A stretch of 54,393 nucleotides of DNA from positions 1 to 54,393 of the forward strand of contig CAJVZR010000023.1 in NCBI GenBank assembly GCA_913019965.1. Direction: 5' to 3'. This DNA is from an uncultured Oleispira sp. Lineage in GTDB: Bacteria > Pseudomonadota > Gammaproteobacteria > Pseudomonadales > Oceanobacteraceae. Below are positions 19,481 to 28,242 of the stretch, piece after piece; position 1 is the stretch's first letter; the number at the start of each line of letters is the position of its first letter. The notes beneath the pieces are model-generated. The model searched no databases. It saw only the letters and a list, made by a program, of their open reading frames with translations, and had not been told where the DNA came from. A program made the translations under genes and the position numbers.

Positions 19481-20386
19481 CTAATGAGCACTAAAGATGG
19501 CCTGCAACCACAATAACAAACACTGATATTCTTCCGACTTACTCTCATTGTCTTTAGTCACGAGATACCAGCTTTCTTTTAGCCGAGTACTGCGATCGAA
19601 TAACAAAGACAAACGCCCCGATTTCAACTTATGCTGTGACAAAGGAAAACCGGCTATCGCAATCCCCAATCCTTCCTCCGCTGCCCGTATAGCGCCATCA
19701 TAAGAATCGAAATACAATTCCTGCTTTGGTTCAAAATCAAAACCAATATCCTGTCGATAGCGCTGCCAATCATCCACCTGCCGGCGACTATGAATTAACG
19801 TCTGACCTTTCCACTCATCTTGGCTACGAATAGACTGAGCATGAAAAGGATGACGACGAATGTACTCATCACTCGCCACCAATCCCGAGCGGGCAGAAGA
19901 AATTAACTCAGTCTTTAGATCGCCCCAAGGTGGTACGCCAAATCGAATGGCGGCATCGAAGTCAGTGGCATGCAGATCTTCTAACTGAGCACTGGTTTCA
20001 ATAACCAAATCAATATGTGGGTAAGCTTGTTGAAATTCTTGCAAGTGAGGAATCACCACCTCATTTGCCATATAAGGAATCATGCTAATTTTAATAGAAG
20101 GAGATAGGTACTTATCTGAAAACTCATTAAAGCCACGCTCGTATTGCCGTAACGTGCGCTCAGCAACTTTATAAAAAGCCTCTCCCGCAGTGGTCAATGC
20201 TAATACCCGCTGCTCACGACTAAATAGCGTTAAACCGACATAACTTTCTAGGTTTTTAATCTGCTGACTGACCGCCGAAGGAGTTACATTGAGTTCTTCT
20301 GCCGCCAATTTGAAACTGCATAACTTAGCCGCAGCAGCAAATGCAACGAGGTATTGGATCGGTGGCAAGCGTTGAAATTTAGACAT
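19481..20386 (-). CDS. LysR-family regulator (GcvA-like)
   Basis: 301 residues. The N-terminal HTH (LVAFAAAAKLCSFKLAAEEL, then NVTPSAVSQQIKNLE) and PPIQYLVAFAAAAK start are typical of the GcvA subgroup; the effector domain follows, with a conserved W/H segment (DAAIRFGVPPWGDL). Divergent from the GST-like gene with 150 bases between, so control of that gene is likely. Confidence 0.88.
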   Translation of the reverse strand: MSKFQRLPPIQYLVAFAAAAKLCSFKLAAEELNVTPSAVSQQIKNLESYVGLTLFSREQRVLALTTAGEAFYKVAERTLRQYERGFNEFSDKYLSPSIKISMIPYMANEVVIPHLQEFQQAYPHIDLVIETSAQLEDLHATDFDAAIRFGVPPWGDLKTELISSARSGLVASDEYIRRHPFHAQSIRSQDEWKGQTLIHSRRQVDDWQRYRQDIGFDFEPKQELYFDSYDGAIRAAEEGLGIAIAGFPLSQHKLKSGRLSLLFDRSTRLKESWYLVTKDNESKSEEYQCLLLWLQAIFSAH

Positions 20387-20536
20387 TCAGCAAACTCGTA
20401 TTAGCACTGGTTAAGTTAGAAATTCTAATCTAATAGTAAGATATTATCGTTTGTAAACAAGCCCTTTTTTCTAGACACTGATACCAACATAAACATTCAG
20501 CATATCTTCAACGGTTATTAACCTAAGGGCTAAATC

Positions 20537-21328
20537 ATGTCGAGCCAAGCAATTAACTATCTAGACTTTGACCAAACTCAACAGCAAACAGGCCTAAGAA
20601 TGGTGGTCGTTAAAGGGCTTCCTAGCCCTTGGGGTGAAGCAGCCAAAGGCATTCTTCATATAAAGCAGCTCGAATGGTCTGCCTGTTACCACGACCCTCG
20701 AAGCCGAGAGATGTCCGCTTGGACAGGTTCCCGCAGCGCCCCCGTCGCGATCTATAATAACGAAGCCCCAGCCGAGAGCTTGTTAGATATTTTATTGCTC
20801 GCCGAACGCCTAGCGCCACAACCTGCCTTACTACCCCAAGATCCAGCGCAAAGAGAGCTCGCAATCAGCTTATGCCAAGACTTGTGTGGTGAAATGGGCT
20901 TAGGCTGGACTCGTCGTTTAGATGGCGTACAGAAAGGGCTAAATGGTAAAAGTCTATCAGAAGGCGGGTATCCAGAACCGATTGCTCAATACCTAGCGCA
21001 GAAATATGGCTACGAGGCCGAAAGAGGGCCCGATTACAGCAAGCTCACCATCAACTTATTAAAGTCACTATCCACGCGTTTAAAAGACCAACAGGCTAAT
21101 GGACAGCCGTTTTATATAGGCGACTCGATAACCGCTGTCGATATTTATAGCGCCGCGTTTATGGCGTATTTTAAACCACTGCCGGCAGAGCAATGCCCAA
21201 TGCACGAACCAATGCGAGCAGTATTTGAAGCGTTAGATGAAGAAACTAAAGCTGCACTCGATTCTATCTTACTCGAGCACAGAGATTATATTTACAACCA
21301 CTACCTAGCCCTACCGCTTTCGCTTTAA
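20537..21328 (+). CDS. Glutathione S-transferase-like protein
   Basis: 263 residues. The N-terminal thioredoxin-like part (residues about 20-95) shows the GST pattern with a cis-Pro segment (SRSAPVAIYNNEAPAES), and the C-terminal helical domain has the GST N-capping-like FYIGDSITAVDIYSAAF motif. Function could be detoxification of electrophiles; the substrate is unknown and the glutathione-binding residues are not clearly recognisable. The product is longer than typical GSTs (about 210). Divergent from a LysR gene. Its 3' end overlaps the end of the convergent sigma-factor gene by four bases. Confidence 0.8.
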   Translation: MSSQAINYLDFDQTQQQTGLRMVVVKGLPSPWGEAAKGILHIKQLEWSACYHDPRSREMSAWTGSRSAPVAIYNNEAPAESLLDILLLAERLAPQPALLPQDPAQRELAISLCQDLCGEMGLGWTRRLDGVQKGLNGKSLSEGGYPEPIAQYLAQKYGYEAERGPDYSKLTINLLKSLSTRLKDQQANGQPFYIGDSITAVDIYSAAFMAYFKPLPAEQCPMHEPMRAVFEALDEETKAALDSILLEHRDYIYNHYLALPLSL

Positions 21329-22167
21329 CTTAAGGAAGCCGTTAAAGGATAGTTTTTTAAACCTTCATTTACTAAGCTTTCGATAATAGAACTAAGCTCT
21401 GCGGGGCTTTTATAATGATTAATAGCTTGCTGCAGGGAGATAGTTTTTAGGTCATCCTGAGTTTCTTGCAGTAGGTCTCGAACTCGAATGTAATTCTTAT
21501 CGCTATCTTTAGCGAAGTGTAAGTTATTAGAACTGACTCGCTGTCTCTGCATAGAGCCATGGAGCTTTTTCTCACAATGGCATTTCGCACTGCTATTCAC
21601 CAAACCACAGCTATTATGCGTAAACTGCACAACCTTAGCCCTAGCCCGTGATAATTGCTTACGATAATTATCCTTCGAAATATCTAAAATGCTGCTCGCC
21701 TCATCATGCTCCATCTCCATAATATCGCCCAATATATAAGCCATCCTATGAGCAGAGTTCAGGCACAATAACATCGCCATAGTGCACGATATTCGCAACT
21801 GATTGAGTAATAATTGATAGTCTGGATTTTCTGTTAAAGCAGCAGGATCTTGCAGGTCTTGCTCAAGATCCATTTTATAAATATCAAAGGTTAAACTCGG
21901 TATTTTTTGTAATACCTTCTTTTCAGTAATAAGGTGATTGGTCGCAATACGATATACCCACGTATTAAATTGACTATCAAAACGAAAAGAACTGAGATTG
22001 GTAATCACCTTAATTAATATATCTTGCGTAGCATCCTTAGCATCATCTTCGTTCGCGAGCATTCGAAGTGCTAGGTAATAAATATTATCCTGAATGGCGG
22101 TTATTACGCCTTCCAAAGCAACTTTATTACCACTAATGGCAGCTTTTACTAATTTTTTAATTTCCAT
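21325..22167 (-). CDS. ECF-type sigma factor with C-terminal extension
   Basis: Residues about 10-85 form sigma region 2 (LRMLANEDDAKDATQDILIKVITNL, FNTWVYRIATNHLI) and about 130-180 form region 4 (AYILGDIMEMEHDEASSILDISKDNYRKQLSRARAKV). An additional 90 residues follow, starting with a cysteine-rich CGLVNSSAKCHCEKK that may bind metal. No anti-sigma gene is adjacent; instead a SnoaL-like protein gene lies upstream on the same strand. The cysteine motif and extension suggest a regulator built into the sigma factor itself. Targets unknown. Confidence 0.85.
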   Translation of the reverse strand: MEIKKLVKAAISGNKVALEGVITAIQDNIYYLALRMLANEDDAKDATQDILIKVITNLSSFRFDSQFNTWVYRIATNHLITEKKVLQKIPSLTFDIYKMDLEQDLQDPAALTENPDYQLLLNQLRISCTMAMLLCLNSAHRMAYILGDIMEMEHDEASSILDISKDNYRKQLSRARAKVVQFTHNSCGLVNSSAKCHCEKKLHGSMQRQRVSSNNLHFAKDSDKNYIRVRDLLQETQDDLKTISLQQAINHYKSPAELSSIIESLVNEGLKNYPLTASLS

Positions 22168-22274
22168 AAGGCGCTCAATTTTTAAAATAATAAGAGGCTA
22201 ATTCAACGTATTTAAGCAATGCCACCCTTTAGACTGTAGCGGCATAGCTTAAATAAGATGGATCTTGCAAGTTT

Positions 22275-22772
22275 CTAATCCATCAATGCTTGGCTATTAG
22301 GATTATCTAATACCATCAGCCAGCGACCATCGGCCTGCTTTCTTAAAACCGCTACAGATAAACCGCTATCAGATATAGCGCTGCCATCTGGGGCTGTTCC
22401 TTTCATTTTCCAAGGTGCAATATGCAATGCAATATCATTAGCCACATAGACCTCATGACCCTTGGCATATTCAAAGGTCGGATTAATTTGAAAAGCCCCT
22501 TCAAACATCTGCTTAAGGATTTTTGGATCTGTGATCGGGCTGCCAGCTTCAAACATAATTGCAGCCCCTTTTTCATAATGGCTCAATACTCCCCGAATAT
22601 CCTTGTTATGAAAGGCGGCTGTCATCATCTCAACAGTTTGCAAGGCTTGGTTTTTATCACTATTCATTAGATTTTCCTTAATGCCATCAGCCTGTGAAGT
22701 AGTCCACAAGCAAGAAGATAGAAGAATCAATAATGCAGTCTTTTTACCACGTTCAATAATAACCTTGTGCAT
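22275..22772 (-). CDS. SnoaL/DUF4440-like exported protein
   Basis: 165 residues: a basic-hydrophobic N-terminus resembling a signal peptide (cleavage likely after SQA, about 28), then a domain like NTF2/SnoaL (TVEMMTAAFHNKDIRGVLSHYEKGAAIMFEAGSP; GLSVAVLRKQADGRWLMVLDNPNS). Members are small-molecule binding or enzymatic folds of unclear role. It sits 107 bases upstream of the ECF sigma gene on the same strand. SnoaL domains are fused to some ECF sigma factors in other bacteria, so a functional link is plausible. An internal ATG (MNSDKNQ) would give a cytoplasmic form. Confidence 0.78.
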   Translation of the reverse strand: MHKVIIERGKKTALLILLSSCLWTTSQADGIKENLMNSDKNQALQTVEMMTAAFHNKDIRGVLSHYEKGAAIMFEAGSPITDPKILKQMFEGAFQINPTFEYAKGHEVYVANDIALHIAPWKMKGTAPDGSAISDSGLSVAVLRKQADGRWLMVLDNPNSQALMD

Positions 22773-22862
22773 ATCTCTTCCTCTAAGTTATGAAATGTAG
22801 CGTGATTTAATTCACGTACATAAACTTAGACGGAGTTACACGGGGAAGTGTGACAAAAAAAA

Positions 22863-22889
22863 AGGATAGGCCACTCAGTGGCCTACCCT
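22863..22889. terminator. efpL: Terminator after efpL
   Basis: Hairpin AGGATAGGCCACT / AGTGGCCTACCCT, with A-rich sequence on the left (T run on the minus strand) and T-rich on the right. It lies 43 bases beyond the efpL stop and is a textbook bidirectional terminator. Confidence 0.85.
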
Positions 22890-22931
22890 TTTTTATAAAA
22901 CATTGAACGCAATGCTAAGTCTTAAAACCGC

Positions 22932-23498
22932 TTATGCACGGCTAACAAACTTACGCTCTTCAACATTCACTTTAATCTTTTCACCCGTAGAAATATGCTC
23001 AGGAACCTGAACCGTCAAACCAGTAGAAAGTAATGCAGGCTTAGTACGAGCCGTTGCAGAACCGCCTTTCAAAGAAGGATCGGTTTCAGTAATCTCAAGA
23101 TCAACCGTCGCAGGAAGCTGCAAACCAACAGGGGAATCATTAACAATAACGATCAACAAACCTTCAGTTGATTCGCTGATGAATAACAGCTCATCTTCAA
23201 TATTTTCTTTGTTCAAGCTGAACGACGTATAGTCTTCGCTATCCATAAACACGTATTCATTGCCATCAGAATAAGAAAAAGTTACAGGACGGCGAATCAA
23301 ATCAGCAAAATTCAGCATATCTGAATCTTTAAACGTCTCGTCAATCTTGTTACCCGTAACCACATCGTACATACGCATACGATAAATACTGCCACCCGCA
23401 CGGCCTTGCGGCACAGAGCGCTCAATGTCACGCACCATGTAAACATTACCGTTATATTCAACCGCGGCGTTCTTCTTAATATCACTTGCTTTAGGCAT
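22932..23498 (-). CDS. efpL: Elongation factor P-like protein (YeiP/EfpL)
   Basis: Paralogue of elongation factor P that binds the ribosome near the E site and relieves stalling on certain sequences. The three-domain EF-P layout is present in 188 residues: KOW-like N-terminus ([25 protein letters not shown]), a central OB domain with [13 protein letters not shown], and a C-terminal OB domain ending [11 protein letters not shown]. The modification-loop segment [10 protein letters not shown] differs from the lysine loop of EF-P and is rich in Gly/Arg, as in YeiP relatives. Followed by a strong terminator. Confidence 0.93.
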   Translation of the reverse strand: MPKASDIKKNAAVEYNGNVYMVRDIERSVPQGRAGGSIYRMRMYDVVTGNKIDETFKDSDMLNFADLIRRPVTFSYSDGNEYVFMDSEDYTSFSLNKENIEDELLFISESTEGLLIVIVNDSPVGLQLPATVDLEITETDPSLKGGSATARTKPALLSTGLTVQVPEHISTGEKIKVNVEERKFVSRA

Positions 23499-23593
23499 TC
23501 TGAATTACTCTAACATCAATAAACATGCAGCAAAGGGTACTATAAACCGCCGATGAATCAATAGAAAATCAGCATAGTAAGGTTTTACCCCTT

Positions 23594-24499
23594 TTACGGA
23601 GTTGAGATACTCACATTCGATGACCCAACTAAAGGATCGATGCAAGAACTATCCTTAATGCAACGCTGGTTGATCAGCGCTTGCTGTCGAATTTCAACAA
23701 TATCGGGCAGAGCGTCTAGAAACTGGTTAAATACCCTATCTCTTAAGCCGTCATCCAGCATTTGATTGATCTTAGAAATAATCAGTCGCCCCTGCTCAGT
23801 ATTTGGACAACTCGCGCGAATAGGAGCAAAGCTAACTCCCTCAGACAAAGCCAAATATTCTAATGAATGATCAGGGTAGTCCTTTTCAAAAACGATATAC
23901 TCCTCAGGAAACATCAAAACACTGGCAACATAACGATTCCCCACATCCGCCATTTTTAACATACTCACAGGCCCCTCAGAAGCCGTCATTTCAGTAATGT
24001 GAGTATCAGTTTCACCCTTAGCCTTTTCGATGATTTCATTCATTTTGCCAAATATAGGCCTACCTGCAAGCATCATCAGATGATCACCCGACTTAGTCGC
24101 ATTTAACACATCGGCAATAGAAACCATTCTATTTTTCCCACCATCCGACAATTGCTGATACAAGTTCGGTCGAACAGCCACACCATAATCAACAGTATTA
24201 ATAATAGAATTCGAATAAATTCGATGAGCCGAATTAGGCAACTTCCAGCTTCCAGAAGCGCAAAACTTCAAATTAGTCGGGTCTAGCATCTCTCGATACC
24301 AACGCTCGACATTAACCATAACAATGGGGCTCTCGAACTCTGCATCAATGTAAGCATCAGCTATCTCATATCCAATACCCTCACCTGATTCCGAGCCATA
24401 AGGGGGAATGTTAAAGGTATACCAAGAATAAGGGATATCTCCATAAGACTTCGAGAATACGGATAACAGCAAAAGCGCATAGAAAAGAGACAACGCCAT
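23594..24499 (-). CDS. TIGR02285-like periplasmic protein
   Basis: 301 residues with a hydrophobic N-terminus (about 1-20, cleavage perhaps after SYG) and a periplasmic-binding-like fold: IPYSWYTFNIPPYG, GIGYEIADAYID, then two lobes and a C-terminal NQMLDDGLRDRVFNQFLDAL. The C-terminal cysteines (INQRCIKDSSC) may pair. It resembles family TIGR02285 of unknown function, common in marine proteobacteria. It faces away from the acyltransferase gene, with about 250 bases between. Confidence 0.75.
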   Translation of the reverse strand: MALSLFYALLLLSVFSKSYGDIPYSWYTFNIPPYGSESGEGIGYEIADAYIDAEFESPIVMVNVERWYREMLDPTNLKFCASGSWKLPNSAHRIYSNSIINTVDYGVAVRPNLYQQLSDGGKNRMVSIADVLNATKSGDHLMMLAGRPIFGKMNEIIEKAKGETDTHITEMTASEGPVSMLKMADVGNRYVASVLMFPEEYIVFEKDYPDHSLEYLALSEGVSFAPIRASCPNTEQGRLIISKINQMLDDGLRDRVFNQFLDALPDIVEIRQQALINQRCIKDSSCIDPLVGSSNVSISTP

Positions 24500-24753
24500 C
24501 TTTTTGATAATTTAAGTCCTAATACGGGAGTAGATTGATGCGTGTTTTATTCATTTAGATTAGATGAGCAACAAGAAGAATACCAATCACCAACGCCGTT
24601 ATATAAGCAACGGCCGACTCAGAATCTAAAAGATAATTTCCAACGCGTTAAGGGTCTATTAACCACCTTATTTACGCCTTACTCACAATATCCAAGCTGT
24701 TTTAGTATAGAATGCGGTATTAACATTAATTTATCGTGTATTACTCAATAATA

Positions 24754-25680
24754 ATGAAAAACAACAATCTTATCCCACTATCTCCATCGCTACTGAAACC
24801 CAGCTATTGGGGCGCTTGGTGCGTCGTATTCATCATGTGGCTGATCTCTTGGCTGCCCCTTAGCAGCAAGCAAACACTGGGTAAAAAGCTAGGCCGAGTA
24901 TTGTACAAAAAGATGAAAAGTCGTACTAAGCCAGGGCGAAAGAACTTATCCGCCTGCTTTCCAGAAAAATCCGAGCAGGAAATCGAAACACTGCTTGAAG
25001 AAAACCTAGAGCAAATGACCATCGGAGCCTTAGAAGCCCCACACGCATGGTGGCGCAACATGGCACCCTATGCCGACAAAGTGAACGTCATCGGCCTAGA
25101 ACACCTACTAGCCGCGCAAGCGAAAGGCAATGGCGTATTAATCATGGGTGGTCACTTCGCCGCCGTCGACTTTATCATCCCACTCTTCGCCGCCAAAGTT
25201 ATCGACAAGCATGAACTGGCCTACATGTACCGCCCCCATAACAACCCAGTGATCGATCGCATGATCGTTAATGGCCGCAATCGTCATGGTGTAACCGGCT
25301 TCACCAAACGCCAGCTAAAAGACATGATTCAATATTTGAAAGATGGTGGAATGACCTGGTATGGCTGCGATCAGAACTTTGGTAAAAGCGATCTCTTTGC
25401 CCCCTTCTTTGGCATTCAAGCAGCCAATATCTCGACCCCAAGCTGGATCGCCAAAGAAAGTGGCGCTGCCGTTGTATTCATGCGCATGCACCGCCTAGAC
25501 GATGGGTATTACGAGTTTGAATTTAGTGAAGAATTGCCACCGTTCGGTGAAAACCCGCAAGCAGATTGTGAAGCTTGGAATGCAGAGCTTGAAAAGGCCA
25601 TTCTGAAGCACCCTAGCCAATATTTCTGGGTCCATAAGCGCTTTAAGAAACGCCCTGAAGGTGAACCTAAGTTTTATTAA
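24754..25680 (+). CDS. Lipid A biosynthesis acyltransferase (LpxL/LpxM-type)
   Basis: Transfers a secondary acyl chain to the KDO2-lipid A precursor at the inner membrane. 308 residues with an N-terminal membrane anchor (about 18-36) and the HX4D catalytic motif (GGHFAAVDF), plus conserved WYGCDQNFGKSD and WVHKRFKKRPEGEP near the C-terminus. The start MKNNNLIP at 24754 is favoured over an ATG at 24736 because it lies directly ahead of the membrane segment, but both are possible. A perfect 12-bp terminator hairpin follows. Which acyl chain or position (lauroyl or myristoyl) cannot be told. Confidence 0.9.
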   Translation: MKNNNLIPLSPSLLKPSYWGAWCVVFIMWLISWLPLSSKQTLGKKLGRVLYKKMKSRTKPGRKNLSACFPEKSEQEIETLLEENLEQMTIGALEAPHAWWRNMAPYADKVNVIGLEHLLAAQAKGNGVLIMGGHFAAVDFIIPLFAAKVIDKHELAYMYRPHNNPVIDRMIVNGRNRHGVTGFTKRQLKDMIQYLKDGGMTWYGCDQNFGKSDLFAPFFGIQAANISTPSWIAKESGAAVVFMRMHRLDDGYYEFEFSEELPPFGENPQADCEAWNAELEKAILKHPSQYFWVHKRFKKRPEGEPKFY

Positions 25681-25700
25681 TATTCTTTAATAAAATAAAC

Positions 25701-25730
25701 AGCAATCAGGCTAATAGCCTGATTGCTTTT
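25701..25730 (+). terminator. Strong terminator after the lipid A acyltransferase gene
   Basis: AGCAATCAGGCT pairs perfectly with AGCCTGATTGCT around an AAT loop, followed by TTTT. 20 bases after the stop. Confidence 0.9.
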
Positions 25731-25780
25731 GCATCAATACCGGTATGAACGTCTGTATGGGTGACTGTATGCCCCCCTTG

Positions 25781-26122
25781 CTAAACAGCCGCTAAAAATT
25801 TAACAATTAAACTTTCTAATTTATCATCAAATGCATTTTCGGCATCATCGAGAACCTTGCCGAAAAGAGCCAGATACTTCTCCGCTTGCAAAGAGCTAAT
25901 TCTTTTACCGGCAAGCGCAAACTGAATCTCAGGCAGCGATTTATCACTTCTAGGCACGACATTCCAAATAATGAAGTCGGAATCTAAGGATTTAAATTCA
26001 TTCTGAGCTTGATCACAAAATTGATCTATATAACGGCTTCCTTGAGGCCCCAAACATCCGGGCTCAACTCTAAAAATAATAGACAGCTTCTTATCTTCAG
26101 GTAAAGGTAAGCCAGTTTTCAT
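25781..26122 (-). CDS. Conserved-looking protein of unknown function
   Basis: 113 residues, soluble, with two cysteines (PGCLGPQG and DQFCDQAQNEF). I do not recognise a family. Good codon use and a compact ORF make it a likely gene; it is convergent with the acyltransferase gene and outside the cassette array, whose last visible attC begins about 395 bases away. Confidence 0.6.
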   Translation of the reverse strand: MKTGLPLPEDKKLSIIFRVEPGCLGPQGSRYIDQFCDQAQNEFKSLDSDFIIWNVVPRSDKSLPEIQFALAGKRISSLQAEKYLALFGKVLDDAENAFDDKLESLIVKFLAAV

Positions 26123-26517
26123 TAAATCGCCTCATAGTTTTAGGTTTAAATTGTTTCAGGTTTGCATAGCTTCGGACTTGAACAGTTTCGGATTTGATCC
26201 ACGAAATAGAGAATCATAGATAACCCTTACAGATTAGCTTGAAAGATCAATGTTTCAAATACCGAGCCTAATTGATACATCAGTCTTCCTTAGCCATTAA
26301 ACGTCAGCGTGTCTAAATGGGAGGAATCTTTCGCATGTGTTACCTACCTTTTGGTTAAGATAGGCGTCTACTTTATTGGGTAAGCTCTCCCCCACCCAAA
26401 TAGCAAAAACACCATAAAGCCAATTGCTAGAATATTAACTCTCCTCGACCCAATTTTTATGGTTAGGCCGTTTTCTTGATCAGTTTGTATAATTCTACTC
26501 ATAAGAAACTCAAAAAA
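26123..26517. other. Spacer left of the cassette array
   Basis: Holds one small possible ORF (26368-26502, minus). 26123-26367 shows no gene or clear hairpin; I looked for another attC here and found none. Confidence 0.5.
26368..26502 (-). CDS. Possible 44-residue single-helix protein (cassette-borne?)
   Basis: Starts 16 bases after the recombination end of attC-1, the position expected for a cassette ORF. It encodes MSRIIQTDQENG... followed by a hydrophobic stretch (NILAIGFMVFLLFGW, about 23-37) and a short tail. Upstream GAG is a weak ribosome site. No attC can be recognised after its stop, so it may be the truncated last member of the array. Small-ORF calls like this are uncertain. Confidence 0.35.
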   Translation of the reverse strand: MSRIIQTDQENGLTIKIGSRRVNILAIGFMVFLLFGWGRAYPIK

Positions 26518-26615
26518 ATGTAACGCTTAGTTGTGGGGCGGTGAAACGTAGCGAGGAACGAGCGAAGTTTAACCGTCCCAGCACCGCAGGTGCGAACACC
26601 AACTTTTTGTTATGC
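26518..26615 (-). repeat. attC-1 (98 bp)
   Basis: R'' GCATAAC abuts the TAA of the upstream ORF; L'' AGTTGG pairs with L' CCACAACT near the other end; R' reads GCGTTACAT. The centre carries a longer imperfect stem (GGTGCTGGGACGG region with its partner). It fits attC architecture: extrahelical base asymmetry and conserved outer boxes with a variable middle. Confidence 0.85.
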
Positions 26616-27047
26616 TTAATATCCAGTAAAATGATAACCACCAGAAATTATTGCAACTAAAATAAATAATACACAGCCTACACCTATACGCTCATGTATT
26701 AGATCGTATTTTAAATACCCTTCTTCATCATCTGCGATAAGACACTTATAACGTTTGTATACTGAATAAGATGCTATTAAGTTAAACACAATAGCCAATA
26801 CGCCTGCTGAAACTTTAATTGTAAGCAGTGAATCAAACACCACATCATTCAGCATTAGGTATCCAGTAATACCAGTTATAAAAATTGCAGGAATTTCAAC
26901 AAATTTATCGATGCTCCAGTGAAGTGATGCTATATAGCTATCTTTGTATTTGACGTGCTTCTGCTCAAGTTCGCATACAACTTCAGTTGCAACACAACCT
27001 GCCCAAATTCCAATGGCAATGAGGTGAATAAATAGTGTAAGAGTCAT
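26616..27047 (-). CDS. Cassette-borne membrane protein, unknown function
   Basis: 143 residues with four membrane helices (about 3-22, 50-68, 74-96, 118-138). The first helix has H-x-x-A-x-x-x-W-x-G (IHLIAIGIWAG), reminiscent of CopD/DUF2269-like haem or copper membrane proteins, but no family can be named with confidence. The TAA is immediately followed by the attC-1 R'' box. Its start lies 37 bases after the R' end of attC-2. Confidence 0.8.
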   Translation of the reverse strand: MTLTLFIHLIAIGIWAGCVATEVVCELEQKHVKYKDSYIASLHWSIDKFVEIPAIFITGITGYLMLNDVVFDSLLTIKVSAGVLAIVFNLIASYSVYKRYKCLIADDEEGYLKYDLIHERIGVGCVLFILVAIISGGYHFTGY

Positions 27048-27080
27048 AAATTTCCTTATTTATATTCTAGGTAAGTTACT

Positions 27081-27134
27081 GCATAACGCCAAGTTGTAGG
27101 GCGCGAAAGCGTCCTAACGAACGTTTTGTTATGC
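27081..27134 (-). repeat. attC-2 (54 bp)
   Basis: GCATAAC (contains the TAA stop of the cassette ORF) ... CGTTATGC. Inner arms GTTAGGACGC and GCGCCCTACAAC pair with the extra unpaired base typical of attC. A very short site. Confidence 0.88.
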
Positions 27135-27419
27135 ATTTTTTTTGTTTTCAGGCTTTATTGGCAAGCCTGTCTCAATGTTATATTCGATAAACTTCAATTC
27201 ATTAGAATTATGATTTATAAGTGCAGATTGCCAGTTACCTTTTGTGACTAGTAATGCTTCAAGCACTTTTTCATATTCCGGATGATCTTTGAAACTTTCT
27301 AACTTTTGAAGCAATGAGATACATATTCTTAGATTATTTGCAGAGTAAGTTCCACCACAGCGTAGTGCGCTTTCCTTAGTCTCTGAAATTTCTCTTAGCT
27401 GTTCGATTATCTTATTCAT
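27129..27419 (-). CDS. Cassette-borne soluble protein, unknown function
   Basis: 96 residues, hydrophilic and mostly helical (RCGGTYSANNLRICISLLQKLESF; HPEYEKVLEALLV). Two cysteines. The stop codon lies inside the R'' box of attC-2 (GCA TAA C), so the protein's last codon is formed by the recombination site. No known family recognised. Confidence 0.75.
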   Translation of the reverse strand: MNKIIEQLREISETKESALRCGGTYSANNLRICISLLQKLESFKDHPEYEKVLEALLVTKGNWQSALINHNSNELKFIEYNIETGLPIKPENKKNA

Positions 27420-27445
27420 ATTCTTTCGAATTTACTATTGATACT

Positions 27446-27505
27446 GCATAACGCCTGCCAGCAGGGGCGCAGTTTACTGCGTCCCTCTGGCTGGCTTTGT
27501 TACAC
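27446..27505 (-). repeat. attC-3 (60 bp)
   Basis: GTGTAAC ... GCGTTATGC, with a long GC-rich stem: GCCAGCCAGAGGGACGCAGT opposing CTGCGCCCCTGCTGGC. A clean attC fold, directly after the upstream stop codon. Confidence 0.88.
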
Positions 27506-28086
27506 TATAGGTCTGAAGCTAATTTTTTCGCATTCTTTTTACGAATATCATCTTCGATTAATGCCTGCATTTTATTAACTTCTTGAAGTGCTGGATTATA
27601 AGTATAAATTAAAGAAGTTTTCTGATCTTTTCCAAAGCCGAACGTATTTCGATCAAGAGAAATATCAACTTGCCCATCTCTATATTTATAACTCTTATTA
27701 AAGCCCCTACCACTTGAGCTAGCTCTACCATACTTAGTATCTAGCGCATCTTTAAATTTTTTGTAGATATCACCTGAATCTGACCATGTAACAGAAATAT
27801 TGTAGAGCTTTTTCTTCGGAGTGAACTTTAACCAAGCTTCTTTAGTCCTCCCGAATTTATCGAAGCGAGCAAAAGACTTAACTTTAACCATTTTAAGATC
27901 ATTACCGTAGCCCTTATAACCATAACCTGTATCAAAGGATGCTCCGGAAGAATTCAATTGCTTTTCTATATCCGAGAATGATCCATCACCTAGATTAAGC
28001 CCTAAATACTCTGCTGCCGAGGCCATTTGAGCTAAAGATATAGTACAAACTACTGTTGCTGTACTGATTATTTTCCCTAATTTCAT
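27505..28086 (-). CDS. Cassette-borne exported protein, unknown function
   Basis: 193 residues with a typical signal peptide ([24 protein letters not shown], cleavage after ASA, about 24) and a periplasmic body with many Gly/Tyr/Lys residues. No enzyme motif recognised. The stop TAG adjoins the attC-3 R'' box. Its start codon lies 25 bases from the R' end of attC-4; CTTAAAAGGAAGAATC just upstream (minus strand) supplies a good ribosome site. Confidence 0.8.
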   Translation of the reverse strand: MKLGKIISTATVVCTISLAQMASAAEYLGLNLGDGSFSDIEKQLNSSGASFDTGYGYKGYGNDLKMVKVKSFARFDKFGRTKEAWLKFTPKKKLYNISVTWSDSGDIYKKFKDALDTKYGRASSSGRGFNKSYKYRDGQVDISLDRNTFGFGKDQKTSLIYTYNPALQEVNKMQALIEDDIRKKNAKKLASDL

Positions 28087-28110
28087 GATTCTTCCTTTTA
28101 AGTTTTTTGA

Positions 28111-28242
28111 GTGTAACGCCGCCCACAGCGGCAGACTTGTTGTTGTGATTTTTGTGCAACAATGGCGAAGCCATGCACAAAAAATGCAACGGCAAGGCTG
28201 TCCAAGGAGCGTAGCGACTGATGCTGCTGGGCCTTGTTATGT
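28111..28242 (-). repeat. attC-4 (132 bp)
   Basis: ACATAAC ... GGCGTTACAC. L'' GGCCCAGCAGC and L' GCCGCTGTGGGC pair with an unpaired base, and the interior has a large imperfect stem (TTTTTGTGCA with TGCACAAAAA). The longest of the four sites, near VCR length. Its R'' contains the TAA of the upstream ORF. Confidence 0.85.

Noticed and set aside
24542-24751. 69-codon ORF before the acyltransferase gene
   Set aside because: Overlaps the acyltransferase start region in another frame, no ribosome site, no recognisable product; better explained as leader sequence.
26123-26367. A fifth attC left of the array (around TTAAGATAGGCGTC / GACGTTTAAT)
   Set aside because: Box-like words occur but the arms do not pair and there is no ORF junction.
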